Below, one piece after another: positions 1-8,705 of a stretch of 64,000 nt of DNA; the stretch's first letter is position 1, and the number at the start of each line of letters is the position of its first letter. The position numbers and the translations under genes are program-made. The DNA lies in the NCBI RefSeq assembly GCF_900167185.1, contig NZ_FUWM01000003.1, forward strand, positions 62,001 through 126,000, given 5' to 3'. This stretch comes from Selenihalanaerobacter shriftii (GTDB lineage: Bacteria; Bacillota; Halanaerobiia; Halobacteroidales; Acetohalobiaceae). The notes below the pieces were generated by a model. That model was not told where the DNA came from, ran no database searches, and was given only the letters and a program-made list of their open reading frames with translations.

Positions 1-1431
1 ATCATCTAATTTTTGAACAGTATCCTGTGGTAATGGCTCAGGATCATAATTTTCAAGAATTTCAATAACCTTATCATTGGCCCGATCAGTAAGAGTCTTT
101 TCTCCATCATTTACCCACTCACCATACCGCTTTCGTTGGAATAAATCTGGATACCAAGTCTCCTCCTTAAAATGTTCCATTGTATGTTCATGACTAAGGA
201 AATGTCCACCTGGCCCTACTTCATCAATAACATCAAGTGCTAATGTTTCTTCGGTAACTTCAATCCCATCAACTACTCTTCGAGCCATGCCAATTAAATC
301 ATCAGCTACTGCTAAATTCTCTAAACAACCAGCATTACCATGTTCAATATAACCTACATCATGATTTAAATTAGCCCCTGATTGAGCAGTCATTAAAATA
401 GAAATTGCATCCTCAATTGCTGCCTGTTCATCTACAACTTTAGAATCTGTACAACCACAAGTACCAAACATTGGAATCCCTAAATAATGAGCCATATCAG
501 CTAAAGCTGCCTGCATTAAATCAAATTCTGGAGCACCATAAGAGAAAATTGTAGTGTCCATGTCCATAATTGTAAATACTCCACCCATAATGAATGGATT
601 TCCTTCATTAGTTAATTGGTTAAGAACTAATCCACTTAAACTCTCTGCTAAACCGTTAGCCATAGCTCCAGCTAAAGTTGCTGGAACAGTTCCCCCTGCC
701 ATGATACATGGTGTATAAACAACAGGTAATGACTTCTTACCAGCTAATACTAATTTATTAGAAGCATCATTATCATGCTGTAATGGAGAAATCGGTTCTG
801 CATAAAGAGTCATGAATGGCTTTTGTCTTAATTCTTCTTCTCCTCCGGCAACAATTTCACACATCTCAATAATATCAGCATAACCATCAACATCAGTTGC
901 TGTAGTAACGATCGGTTTAGATGTATTTAATATCTGAGCTCGAAATTGGTATCTATCATAAATTGGCTGTGGTACATCTTGAACAATTCCTAAAGACATT
1001 ACGAAATCTAAATTAGGCAAAGCATCTATTACTTTAGTAGCCATCTTTACTGTTTCCTCACTAGCTTTGATTCTTTCTTGAGTATAAGGATCAATAAAGT
1101 AAGGAGTATCAGACCCTGTTCCAAAATATGCATTACTTCCTTCTAATCTTAATACTGGTTCTTTGGTTCTACTATTATATAAAGTTACCCTAGATGGTAC
1201 ACTTCTTAATGCCTTTTCAACTAATCTACTTGGAATCCGTACTCGATTTCCATCTACATAACATCCAGCATCATCTAGAGTTTCAAGAGCTTCATCATAA
1301 TGGTACACAACTCCAGTTCGTTCTAAAACCTCCATAGCAGCTGATAAAATTTCTTGACATTGATCTTCACTTAATACCTCTAAGACTGTTGAAGCATTAG
1401 CCTTAAAATTACTGCTTGTCACCTTTTCCAT
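1..1431 (-). CDS. MttB-family (non-pyrrolysine) methylamine/betaine:corrinoid methyltransferase, 3' end off window
   Basis: The frame reads without a stop from an ATG at 1431 to the window edge (477 codons), close to the full length of the trimethylamine methyltransferase (MttB) superfamily. Family members transfer a methyl group from a quaternary or tertiary amine to the Co(I) corrinoid of a partner protein. I translated it codon by codon: there is no in-frame TAG, and where pyrrolysine MttB enzymes carry Pyl this protein has an ordinary residue in the segment GYIEHGNAGCLENL. It therefore belongs to the non-Pyl branch, whose characterised members include glycine betaine methyltransferase MtgB. 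It lies 60 bp downstream of the corrinoid-protein gene on the same strand, so the two are likely cotranscribed from the sigma-54 promoter near 2290. The ribosome site is GGAG, about 10 nt before ATG. The substrate cannot be read from sequence. Confidence 0.88.
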   Translation of the reverse strand, partial: MEKVTSSNFKANASTVLEVLSEDQCQEILSAAMEVLERTGVVYHYDEALETLDDAGCYVDGNRVRIPSRLVEKALRSVPSRVTLYNSRTKEPVLRLEGSNAYFGTGSDTPYFIDPYTQERIKASEETVKMATKVIDALPNLDFVMSLGIVQDVPQPIYDRYQFRAQILNTSKPIVTTATDVDGYADIIEMCEIVAGGEEELRQKPFMTLYAEPISPLQHDNDASNKLVLAGKKSLPVVYTPCIMAGGTVPATLAGAMANGLAESLSGLVLNQLTNEGNPFIMGGVFTIMDMDTTIFSYGAPEFDLMQAALADMAHYLGIPMFGTCGCTDSKVVDEQAAIEDAISILMTAQSGANLNHDVGYIEHGNAGCLENLAVADDLIGMARRVVDGIEVTEETLALDVIDEVGPGGHFLSHEHTMEHFKEETWYPDLFQRKRYGEWVNDGEKTLTDRANDKVIEILENYDPEPLPQDTVQKLDD

Positions 1432-1491
1432 AAACTCATCTCTCCTTTCACAGAATATCTATCATCAATTTAGCTTAATTAATTAGGATAA

Positions 1492-2124
1492 TTAACCAAT
1501 TAATTCTAAAGCTTGATCTTTAGCTGAAGCAGCATCCGGAGACCAACCATCTGCATTAATTTCTTCAGCAAAATCCGGAGTTACAGGAGCCCCTCCTACA
1601 ATAATTTTTAGTGAGTTCCTTAATCCTTCTTCTTCTAATAACTCAATTGTATTCTGCATTTCTAACATTGTTGTTGTTAATAAAGCACTCATTCCTAATA
1701 CATTTGGTTCATGCTCTTTTACAGCTTCTACGAATTCTTCTGGATCAACATCTGTTCCTAAATCAATAACGTCTAAGCTAGCACTCTCCATCATCATCCC
1801 AACTAAGTTTTTACCGATATCATGTAAATCACCAGCAACTGTTCCTAATAACACCTTTCCTTTAGAAGATGTCTCCCCATCAGTTAGTAATGGATTCACT
1901 AACTCTACTCCACTCTTCATTGCTTTAGCTGCCATCATTACTTCTGGTACAAACATATCTCCATCTTTAAACCTCTGGCCAACAACAGACATTCCTGCAA
2001 TTAAACCATTATTAATAATCTTCTTTGGCTCTAATCCATCATCTATTGCCTCTTGAGTAAGACCAACTACTCTATCAACCTCACCAGCAATTACACCATC
2101 GCTTAACTTCTCAAAATCTGACAT
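1492..2124 (-). CDS. Methyltransferase-cognate corrinoid protein (MttC/MtgC type)
   Basis: A 210-residue protein with the two-domain plan of MtaC/MttC/MtgC corrinoid proteins. It has an N-terminal helical B12-binding-2 cap (about residues 1-85) and a Rossmann-like cobalamin domain (about 88-208). The base-off cobalamin motif D-x-H-x-x-G is visible at D99, H101 and G104, followed by the expected glycine-rich stretch (VGGAPVT). It carries the methyl group between an MttB-type enzyme and a methyltetrahydrofolate-forming methyltransferase, which is not in this window. It is the first gene after the sigma-54 promoter at 2288-2303 and precedes the MttB gene at 1-1431. A strong AGGAGG-like site precedes the ATG at 2124. 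Family assignment is secure; the substrate system is not. Confidence 0.93.
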   Translation of the reverse strand: MSDFEKLSDGVIAGEVDRVVGLTQEAIDDGLEPKKIINNGLIAGMSVVGQRFKDGDMFVPEVMMAAKAMKSGVELVNPLLTDGETSSKGKVLLGTVAGDLHDIGKNLVGMMMESASLDVIDLGTDVDPEEFVEAVKEHEPNVLGMSALLTTTMLEMQNTIELLEEEGLRNSLKIIVGGAPVTPDFAEEINADGWSPDAASAKDQALELIG

Positions 2125-2287
2125 TATTTTTCCTCCTTTTTAATTTATTAATTTTCATTCATTTTAATCATAATTAAGTTTACTTTTAAGTAAATCACCT
2201 CCTAATTAACTCTAATACTAAAATTAGGCAATTTAATCAATATCACAATCAGATAAAAAATCATTATTGGCTTCACTATAATACAAA

Positions 2288-2303
2288 TGCAACACTCATG
2301 CCA
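2288..2303 (-). promoter_or_regulatory. Sigma-54 (-24/-12) promoter of the corrinoid/methyltransferase operon
   Basis: Minus-strand TGGCATGAGTGTTGCA matches the RpoN consensus TGGCAC-N5-TTGCA, with GG and GC exactly 10 nt apart. It lies about 165 bp upstream of the corrinoid gene. A sigma-54 activator gene is about 2 kb away on the same strand. Confidence 0.85.
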
Positions 2304-2497
2304 AATATTGAGTAATCATGATTATAATTAGTATTTTTACCATCAACCACCATATAATAGGAATTAAAACTATATTTTTTTAATATGAATTATTTATTTC
2401 TTTCTAAAAAGTCAGAATATTTTTGATATATTATCTAACTTTGAGATTTTTTTAAAATAATCATCTATGAATCCTTATATCTCAATAGTTATAGACT

Positions 2498-2534
2498 AAT
2501 TCTCATTTTGATATTTCATCTCAAAATGAGAATT
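2498..2534. promoter_or_regulatory. 14-bp perfect inverted repeat, candidate enhancer (UAS)
   Basis: Arms AATTCTCATTTTGA and TCAAAATGAGAATT are perfectly complementary and separated by 9 nt. The element lies about 200 bp upstream of the sigma-54 promoter at 2288-2303, a usual distance for an activator binding site. A related half-site (ATGAGAAT) occurs near 4326. The Fis-type HTH of the neighbouring activator is the obvious candidate ligand; this is inference. Confidence 0.55.
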
Positions 2535-2538
2535 AGAA

Positions 2539-2565
2539 AAGCAGCCCGAATAAATCGGACTGCTT
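2539..2565 (-). terminator. Rho-independent terminator after the second MttB gene
   Basis: Minus strand reads AAGCAGTCCGA, a short loop, TCGGGCTGCTT, then a short T-rich run. It starts 14 bp after the stop of the gene at 2579-3994. Confidence 0.7.
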
Positions 2566-2578
2566 AACCTTTAATTAA

Positions 2579-3994
2579 TTATATACTTTCCATATAATTA
2601 ATTAACTTCTGTTCAATATCAGAATTTAATTCTGGAGCTTCAAAACCCTTTACAATTGACTTCCATTTTTTATTAGCTCGTTCAACGGCAGGAATCAAAT
2701 CATCGTCTGATTTATAACCAGCTCTTGTACTCAAAATAGGATCTCTAAAATCTCTCATATGTTCCATAGTATGAGGTGATGACAAGTAATGCCCTCCATG
2801 CCCCACATTTTTAATCACTTCTTTAGCAACTGTATCCTCATTGACCTCAATACCTGCTTGGTAATTAGTTATCATCCCTAAGATTTCATTATCAATAATA
2901 AATTTTTCATAAGACATGGTCATATAGTTTTCTAAGAGTCCAACAGAATGTAATACAAAGTTCAATCCATGATTAATTGTAGACATAAACATCATCATCG
3001 ATTCATATCCCGCCTGTGCATCGGCCATAATAGAGTCAGTAATAGACCCACCAGCTCGACAAGGTAATCCATAATATCTAGATAATTGAGCAGTTGCTCC
3101 TACAAATTTAGCATATTCCGGGCTCCCTACGGCTAAATTAGCTGTTCTCATATCAGTAATAGTTGTAGCAGAACCATAAACCACAGGGGTACCAGGATTA
3201 ATCATCTGTGCTAAAACAATCCCAGCTAATACTTCTACATTCTGTAAGGTAAGAGTTCCTGCTATGGACATAGGTCCAGTAGAACCAGCCATAATTAAAG
3301 AAGCAATCACAACCGCTTGATTATATTTAGCATGTTCTATTAATGAATCTAACATCCTATGGTCATACTTTAATGGACTAGTCGTATTTATTAAAGTAAT
3401 TACTATAGGTTTATCATCTATGATCTCATCTTCACCAAAAAGCATACTAGCCATTTTAAAACAATCCCGTGCTTTCTTCTTACCTAAAGCGCTTCCCATT
3501 AGACATTTATCTGAATATTTAGCTCCTGCATAGAGCATTTTAGCATGTCTTTTTTCATCCGGAATATCTGTCGGTTCTACCAAAACTCCACCTACTATAT
3601 CAATGTGGTCACTAGCGGAAGCTAACTTTGTGAAATTTAAATAATCCTCAAAAGTTGAATTTCTTCTCCCAGTGTCTAAATCGGTTACAAACGGTGCTCC
3701 ATAACCTGGAGCTATTACTGAATTATCATCACCAATTATCACATTATTAGCTGGATTTCTAGCATTTAATGTAAATGATTCCGGAGCTTTTTTTAAAGCA
3801 CTTTCAATGATATCCTGTGATAAATAAACGCGATTTCCGTCAACCTTAGCACCATTTTTTTCAAAAATATCTCGTGCTTCTTCATGTAAAACTTCTATTC
3901 CTGTCTTTTTTAATAAATCCATTGATGCCTCATGAATCATCTCTACATCTTCACTTGACAAAATCTCTTGAACTGAAACCTTTTGTTTAATCAT
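2579..3994 (-). CDS. MttB-family (non-pyrrolysine) methyltransferase
   Basis: A full-length MttB superfamily protein of 471 residues from the ATG at 3994. An upstream ATG at 4048 would add 18 basic residues, but AAGGAGG stands 6-7 nt before the ATG at 3994, so I chose that start. The TIM-barrel family features are present (central GSATTITDMRTAN; C-terminal GHGGHYLSSPHTMEHM, matching GPGGHFLSHEHTMEHF in the neighbour at 1-1431). The Pyl-equivalent region LLENYMTMSYEKF contains no amber codon. It likely demethylates a quaternary amine or related methyl donor and passes the methyl to the corrinoid protein at 1492-2124. It has its own sigma-54 promoter at 4109-4124 and its own terminator. The two MttB paralogues are clearly divergent and may use different substrates. 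Confidence 0.9.
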   Translation of the reverse strand: MIKQKVSVQEILSSEDVEMIHEASMDLLKKTGIEVLHEEARDIFEKNGAKVDGNRVYLSQDIIESALKKAPESFTLNARNPANNVIIGDDNSVIAPGYGAPFVTDLDTGRRNSTFEDYLNFTKLASASDHIDIVGGVLVEPTDIPDEKRHAKMLYAGAKYSDKCLMGSALGKKKARDCFKMASMLFGEDEIIDDKPIVITLINTTSPLKYDHRMLDSLIEHAKYNQAVVIASLIMAGSTGPMSIAGTLTLQNVEVLAGIVLAQMINPGTPVVYGSATTITDMRTANLAVGSPEYAKFVGATAQLSRYYGLPCRAGGSITDSIMADAQAGYESMMMFMSTINHGLNFVLHSVGLLENYMTMSYEKFIIDNEILGMITNYQAGIEVNEDTVAKEVIKNVGHGGHYLSSPHTMEHMRDFRDPILSTRAGYKSDDDLIPAVERANKKWKSIVKGFEAPELNSDIEQKLINYMESI

Positions 3995-4108
3995 ATTTTT
4001 CCTCCTTTTTATATAATGCAGTCTAATTGTCAATAAAATCCTTTTCAATAATGTAATATGGTAGAATTAAATCATAATTTAATTATTCTGTTCTCTATTA
4101 ACTTTATA

Positions 4109-4124
4109 TGCAATTTCTATACCA
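4109..4124 (-). promoter_or_regulatory. Sigma-54 (-24/-12) promoter of the second MttB gene
   Basis: Minus-strand TGGTATAGAAATTGCA keeps the invariant GG and GC 10 nt apart. It is weaker at -24 than the promoter at 2288-2303. It lies about 115 bp upstream of the ATG at 3994. Confidence 0.7.
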
Positions 4125-4219
4125 AACTTAATGAGATATGCTTTTTTATTATAATTTATTAAATAAGTGGTTAATTAAAGGAAATATCCTTTCAAAAACG
4201 ATAAATTAGCTTAATATAA

Positions 4220-4256
4220 TTAACAAAGACATCTCAATATGAGATGTCTTTGTTAA
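4220..4256 (-). terminator. 17-bp perfect hairpin after the activator gene, terminator and/or UAS
   Basis: Arms TTAACAAAGACATCTCA and TGAGATGTCTTTGTTAA flank a 3-nt loop. It lies about 95 bp downstream of the regulator gene and 95-130 bp upstream of the sigma-54 promoter at 4109, so it could serve as terminator, enhancer or both. The T-run after the stem is only moderate. Confidence 0.6.
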
Positions 4257-4266
4257 TCAATCTTTA

Positions 4267-4292
4267 TTAAACCCTATTACATTAGGGTTTAA
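4267..4292. promoter_or_regulatory. 10-bp inverted repeat, candidate activator site
   Basis: TTAAACCCTA, 6 nt, TAGGGTTTAA. It lies about 145-165 bp upstream of the sigma-54 promoter at 4109-4124, within enhancer range. Half-sites resembling the repeat at 2498-2534 (TGAGAAT) follow at about 4309 and 4327. Confidence 0.4.
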
Positions 4293-4352
4293 ATGCATTT
4301 TATATTTTTGAGAATTTATTTCATAATGAGAATCATCTACAATAATAAATAC

Positions 4353-6179
4353 CTATGATAATTCTTTTATCTGCTTAGCCTCAATATCAATATGGGTAGA
4401 ATCAATATCAAATTTTTTAATCTTCCGATATAAAGTAGCTCTACTAATTCCTAATGCTTTAGCTGCTCTCTTTTTAGCTTTACCACTTGTGCCAAATTCT
4501 TTTAATGCTTCAATTATGGCTTTCTGTTCTAATTCACTAATAGTAGGAATTATAGAATTATCTTCGAATTCAAAAGAGGTTTCATTTTCTATAATTCGAT
4601 CTGGGAAGCTCTCTTTAGTAATATAATTTGAAGTTTCAAGATTGACGGCATATTCAATAGTATTTTCTAATTCTCGCACATTCCCTGGCCATGAATAATT
4701 AAGCAATTCCTTTTTTGCTGTTTTAGTAAAATCAATTATATCTTTTTGCAATGTTTGAGTATATTCTTTTAAGAATAAGTGTAGTAAAAGGGTAATATCT
4801 TCTTTCCTTTTACGTAAAGGAGGGATATAAAATGGAATAACATTTAATCTATAAAATAAATCTTTTCTGAAATCACCTTCTTGAACCATCTCTTCTAAGT
4901 TATGATGTGTAGCAGCAAGAATTCTTACATCAACATCAGTCGACTCTACTCCACCTACTCTTTCTATCTTTTTAGTCTCTATTACCTTTAGTAATTTAAC
5001 TTGAAAATGAGTAGGCATATCTCCAATTTCATCTAAAAATATGGTACCTTTATGAGCTAATTCAAATTTACCAGGCTTTCCACCTTTTTTAGCCCCTGTA
5101 AATGCTCCTTCTTCATAACCAAACAATTCTGATTCTAATAAAGACTCTGGAATAGCTGCGCAGTTAACTTCAATAAAAGATTCATCACGTCTATCACTTT
5201 CTTCATGAATAGCTTTTGCAAACATACTTTTTCCTGTTCCACTTTCACCACGAATTAAAACGGTAGAATCAGTATGTGCAACCCTTTGCATATCATCTTT
5301 AATTTTTGTAATCTCTTCACTAGTACCTTTGATATTATCAAAGGTAAATTGATTATCTTTAGCAATGATCTTATTAGCTAATTTTTTTATCTCATCTAAT
5401 TCTCTAAAAGATATAGTGGCTCCTGCTCTCTTATTATCATTTTCAATTAAAGTTATATTAGAGATTAAAGTCATTTTTTTATTCTCTTGTCTATATTTGA
5501 TTCTAGTTTCTAAATAATTACCTTCGTTCATATTATTTAAAACTTCATCTAGATCAAAATCAGAAAATAAAATACTAATATCTTTTCCAATCTGCTCCTT
5601 TCCAATTTTCAGTATCTCTTTAGCTGATTGATTAATATGCGTAATCTGTTGCTGATCATTGATTGCAATGATACCTTCATGTACTGAATTAATTACCGCT
5701 TTAAATTTGTTAGCCATAACTATTACTTGGCTCTTCATCGCTTTTTCACCTAAAGTATTAGTAATGAATTCTGCTACTTTTCGTAAAAAAGTAATTAATT
5801 TTAAACGATTACTAATTAAGTTTTTTTGTTGTTCTTGATTGAAAGCCATTAAAGATAATGAACCTATAACTTCACTAGAATATACAATTGGACACATAAT
5901 AACTGCCCAAACAGGACAACTCTCTCTATCATCACATTCCTCACATAAATCACTAGATTTAGAATCTTCTACTACTAATGCTTTTTGATCAGGATCAGAT
6001 ATAAGTTTCCTTGTCATAGAACCTGGTCCATATTGTGTATTTATCTCCTCTTGATATCGTCCAGTACCTGCTAAAACCTCTAATGCATCATCAATTACAG
6101 CAACTTCATAATCTAACACCGGCGCAAATGCTTCAGCTACCTGCTGAATAAATTCTTCTACATCCCTTAAATTAACCAT
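4353..6179 (-). CDS. Sigma-54-dependent transcriptional activator (sensor-PAS-AAA+-Fis HTH)
   Basis: A 608-residue NtrC-family enhancer-binding protein. The N-terminal region (about 1-150) looks like a small-molecule sensor and holds four cysteines (C79, C82, C88, C96). A PAS domain follows (about 155-265). The AAA+ domain has Walker A GESGTGKS at 311-318 and the sigma-54 contact loop GAFTGA at 358-363. A Fis-type helix-turn-helix closes the protein (about 560-600). There is no receiver domain, so activity is probably set by a ligand or redox signal bound at the N terminus. Given the two RpoN promoters and inverted repeats beside it, it most likely activates the flanking MttB/corrinoid genes in response to their substrate. 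The target assignment is by context. Confidence 0.9.
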   Translation of the reverse strand: MVNLRDVEEFIQQVAEAFAPVLDYEVAVIDDALEVLAGTGRYQEEINTQYGPGSMTRKLISDPDQKALVVEDSKSSDLCEECDDRESCPVWAVIMCPIVYSSEVIGSLSLMAFNQEQQKNLISNRLKLITFLRKVAEFITNTLGEKAMKSQVIVMANKFKAVINSVHEGIIAINDQQQITHINQSAKEILKIGKEQIGKDISILFSDFDLDEVLNNMNEGNYLETRIKYRQENKKMTLISNITLIENDNKRAGATISFRELDEIKKLANKIIAKDNQFTFDNIKGTSEEITKIKDDMQRVAHTDSTVLIRGESGTGKSMFAKAIHEESDRRDESFIEVNCAAIPESLLESELFGYEEGAFTGAKKGGKPGKFELAHKGTIFLDEIGDMPTHFQVKLLKVIETKKIERVGGVESTDVDVRILAATHHNLEEMVQEGDFRKDLFYRLNVIPFYIPPLRKRKEDITLLLHLFLKEYTQTLQKDIIDFTKTAKKELLNYSWPGNVRELENTIEYAVNLETSNYITKESFPDRIIENETSFEFEDNSIIPTISELEQKAIIEALKEFGTSGKAKKRAAKALGISRATLYRKIKKFDIDSTHIDIEAKQIKELS

Positions 6180-6270
6180 TTAAAGCCTCCTTTTAAAATT
6201 ATAAAACCTCATAAGTAAGAGTTTAAATGTAATTGCTGTAATTTGTTATAATATTCAGAATTATATATAG

Positions 6271-6305
6271 AAAAAATTGAGTGACCAGATCTGATCACTC
6301 AATTT
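6271..6305 (-). terminator. Terminator of the glycine-cleavage/lpd operon
   Basis: Stem AAATTGAGTGA / TCACTCAATTT with an inner CAGATCTG palindrome, followed on the minus strand by TTTTTTCTATAT. It lies 170 bp beyond the lpd stop. The bases between lpd and the hairpin hold no gene that I can see. Confidence 0.85.
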
Positions 6306-6475
6306 GTAAATAATTCTGCAGATAATTTCGATGATTAAATAATTTCAATGATTAAAATTAGTAAACAAGTATATAAAGTAATCAGGTTTAGCTACTAAAT
6401 TACATACCTTTTATTTCTATAACTAAATGAAATCTCCTGCATATTATTTATTATTTTTATATAATTTCCCATCAT

Positions 6476-7852
6476 TTAGCCATGAATAGCTGTTCCCATT
6501 GTATCTTCAGCCGCCTCTAATACTGCTTCAGCTAATGTAGGATGAGCATGAATCATATCTGTCAATTCTTCTACAGTTAACCCAGATTTAATTGCTAATG
6601 CTATCTCATGAATTAAATCTGAAGCGTGAGGACCAACAATATGGCCTCCTAAAATAGTTTCATCCTTAGCATTCATAATAATTTTTACTAATCCTTGAGT
6701 TTCATTAAGGGTTACAGCCTTACCATTCCCTTTAAAGAAAAACTTACCAACTTCTATTTCAATATCAGCCTCTTCAGCTTCTTGAGTATTTAGGCCGACA
6801 CTTGCTACTTCCGGATGAGTAAAGATAGTATTTGGTACTACCCGATAGTCCATCTCTTGCTTTTCATCTAAAATATTCTCCACTGCTACCATCCCTTGCT
6901 TAGAAGCAACATGGGCCAATTGGATCTCATCTGTCACATCACCAATAGCATAAATTCCTTCAACAGCGGTTTCTAAATACTCATTAACTTCAATAACTCC
7001 ATTTGCTGTTTCTAAGCCAATAGCATCTAAATTTAGACCTTCAGTGTAAGGCTTTCTACCAATAGCTACTAAAGCCATATCAGCCTCAATTGAATCTCTA
7101 TCTCCAATAATCGCTTCAATTCCTTCTTCATCAGTCTTTATTTCCTGAATTTCAGTTTCTAGATTAGTCTTAATTCTAGCTCTTTTAAAAGCCCGAGCTA
7201 AATTTTTACTAATCTCTTCATCTTCAGTTGGTAATAATCTAGACATTACATCTACAACAGTTATCTTAACGCCTACTGTAGCAAAAATAGAAGCAAATTC
7301 ACATCCGATTACTCCAGCTCCTATAATTAAAAGACTCTCTGGTAATTCTTCTAATTCTAAAAGTTCTTTACTAGTCACTACCTTATCTCCATCATAATTA
7401 AAGGCCGGTACTACCCTTGGTTGAGATCCAGTAGCAATAATTACATTCTTTGCTTTTACTTCAGACACTTCATCGTTATCGGAAATTTCTAATAAATTCT
7501 TTTCTTTAAAAGAAGCAGTTCCAGAAACAAAATCAATATCATTCTTCTTAATTAAGTATTCAATACCTTTAACTAATTGACTAACCTTGCGGTCTTTATT
7601 TTTAGCCACATTTGACCAATCAATTTCAAAATCATTAACTTTTATTCCAAATCTTCTAGCTCCTTTAATATTTCTGACAACATCACAACTAGCGGTCAAT
7701 GCTTTAGTCGGAATACAGCCTCGATTTAAACAAGTTCCACCTAAATCTTCTTTTTCGACTAAACAGACATCAGCCCCTAATTGGGCCGCTTTAATAGCCG
7801 CTACATAACCACCAGGTCCTCCCCCAACAACTGCAATATCATATTCTTTCAT
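6476..7852 (-). CDS. lpdA: Dihydrolipoyl dehydrogenase (glycine cleavage L protein)
   Basis: A 458-residue pyridine nucleotide-disulfide oxidoreductase. It has the N-terminal FAD motif GGGPGG, redox-active cysteines C41 and C46 in GGTCLNRGCIPTK, an NAD-binding GxGxxG (IGAGVIGCEF), the second FAD motif AIGDV, and the C-terminal active-site His-Glu pair in HAHPTLAEAVLE. It reoxidises dihydrolipoyl GcvH with reduction of NAD(P)+. Length is normal for the family. It is the last gene of the operon that contains gcvT, gcvH, gcvPA, gcvPB and lipoylation genes, and a terminator follows. No pyruvate dehydrogenase genes are near, so service to glycine cleavage is the natural reading. Confidence 0.95.
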   Translation of the reverse strand: MKEYDIAVVGGGPGGYVAAIKAAQLGADVCLVEKEDLGGTCLNRGCIPTKALTASCDVVRNIKGARRFGIKVNDFEIDWSNVAKNKDRKVSQLVKGIEYLIKKNDIDFVSGTASFKEKNLLEISDNDEVSEVKAKNVIIATGSQPRVVPAFNYDGDKVVTSKELLELEELPESLLIIGAGVIGCEFASIFATVGVKITVVDVMSRLLPTEDEEISKNLARAFKRARIKTNLETEIQEIKTDEEGIEAIIGDRDSIEADMALVAIGRKPYTEGLNLDAIGLETANGVIEVNEYLETAVEGIYAIGDVTDEIQLAHVASKQGMVAVENILDEKQEMDYRVVPNTIFTHPEVASVGLNTQEAEEADIEIEVGKFFFKGNGKAVTLNETQGLVKIIMNAKDETILGGHIVGPHASDLIHEIALAIKSGLTVEELTDMIHAHPTLAEAVLEAAEDTMGTAIHG

Positions 7853-7877
7853 ACTCTATCCCTCCTAGTAAACTATT

Positions 7878-8705
7878 CTATCTCTTAAAGTTCCAATCTT
7901 GACTACTATACTTTTCTGCTGCCAACTTTTTAGCTAAACTTAATTCTTTTTCCGTTAATTGTCCTTCTTCTAAAATAATGTCCATTCCTTCTTCCATACC
8001 TTTCTTAAAAGCAATAGATAATTCCTTTAAAGTAAAGCTTTGACCTATAGCCTCTTGAATAGTAGTTGCCTTTTTAGCAAAGATCTTTTTGAACCTTTCT
8101 TTTCTTCGGTCAGATTTAAATTTAAGAGTATCCATTAATTTATCAACGTCTTGAGTATTTAGAATAGAACCATGCTGTAAGATAACTCCATCTCGTCTAG
8201 TTTGAGCACTTCCTACCAGCTTCTTACCATCTACAGAAATCTCATACCACGAAGGAGCATCAAAGCAGGCAGCACTTTGACTACCTGATTTCTTCTTTTT
8301 ATCTGCTAAAGAAACCATCTTAGCCTCTATACCCAATTCTTGTAATCCTGCTAATAATCCTTGACTAATTATCTTATAAGATTCAATAATAGAATCTGGC
8401 AAAAAATTAAGTTCTTCCGAAATTACTAAACTATAAGTCAATTCATCATCATGAAGCACTGCTCTACCACCGGTCAATCGCCGAACAATATCTACTCCTC
8501 TTTCTTTGCAGCCCTCTATATCAATCTCTTTTTCTAAACTTTGAAAGTAACCTAGTGAAACAGCTGCTGGATCCCAACCATAAAATCTGATTGTAGGTGG
8601 AACATCTCCTGCTTTTACAGACTTTAATATGGCTTCATCTAAAGCCATATTCATATCTCCAGTAGAATAACCGGTATTCAATAATCTCCATTTCATCTTA
8701 GCCAT
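7878..8705 (-). CDS. lipM: Octanoyltransferase LipM / lipoate-protein ligase family
   Basis: A 275-residue member of the biotin/lipoate ligase fold family. The motif RRLTGGRAVLHDDELTYS (residues 75-92) is the hallmark acyl-binding loop. C147 lies in ACFDAPSWYE and corresponds to the catalytic Cys150 of Bacillus subtilis LipM, which moves octanoate from acyl carrier protein to GcvH; ordinary LplA ligases lack it. The start at 8705 overlaps the preceding gene by 8 nt; an in-frame ATG at 8696 is an alternative. Together with the two radical SAM proteins upstream it makes a full route: octanoylation of GcvH, then sulfur insertion. LipM rather than LplA is inferred from the Cys. Confidence 0.8.
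   Translation of the reverse strand: MAKMKWRLLNTGYSTGDMNMALDEAILKSVKAGDVPPTIRFYGWDPAAVSLGYFQSLEKEIDIEGCKERGVDIVRRLTGGRAVLHDDELTYSLVISEELNFLPDSIIESYKIISQGLLAGLQELGIEAKMVSLADKKKKSGSQSAACFDAPSWYEISVDGKKLVGSAQTRRDGVILQHGSILNTQDVDKLMDTLKFKSDRRKERFKKIFAKKATTIQEAIGQSFTLKELSIAFKKGMEEGMDIILEEGQLTEKELSLAKKLAAEKYSSQDWNFKR

Noticed and set aside
1-3994. Pyrrolysine (TAG) in the MttB genes
   Set aside because: I read MttB1 codon by codon and MttB2 as one open frame. Neither has an internal TAG, and ordinary residues stand at the Pyl-equivalent position.
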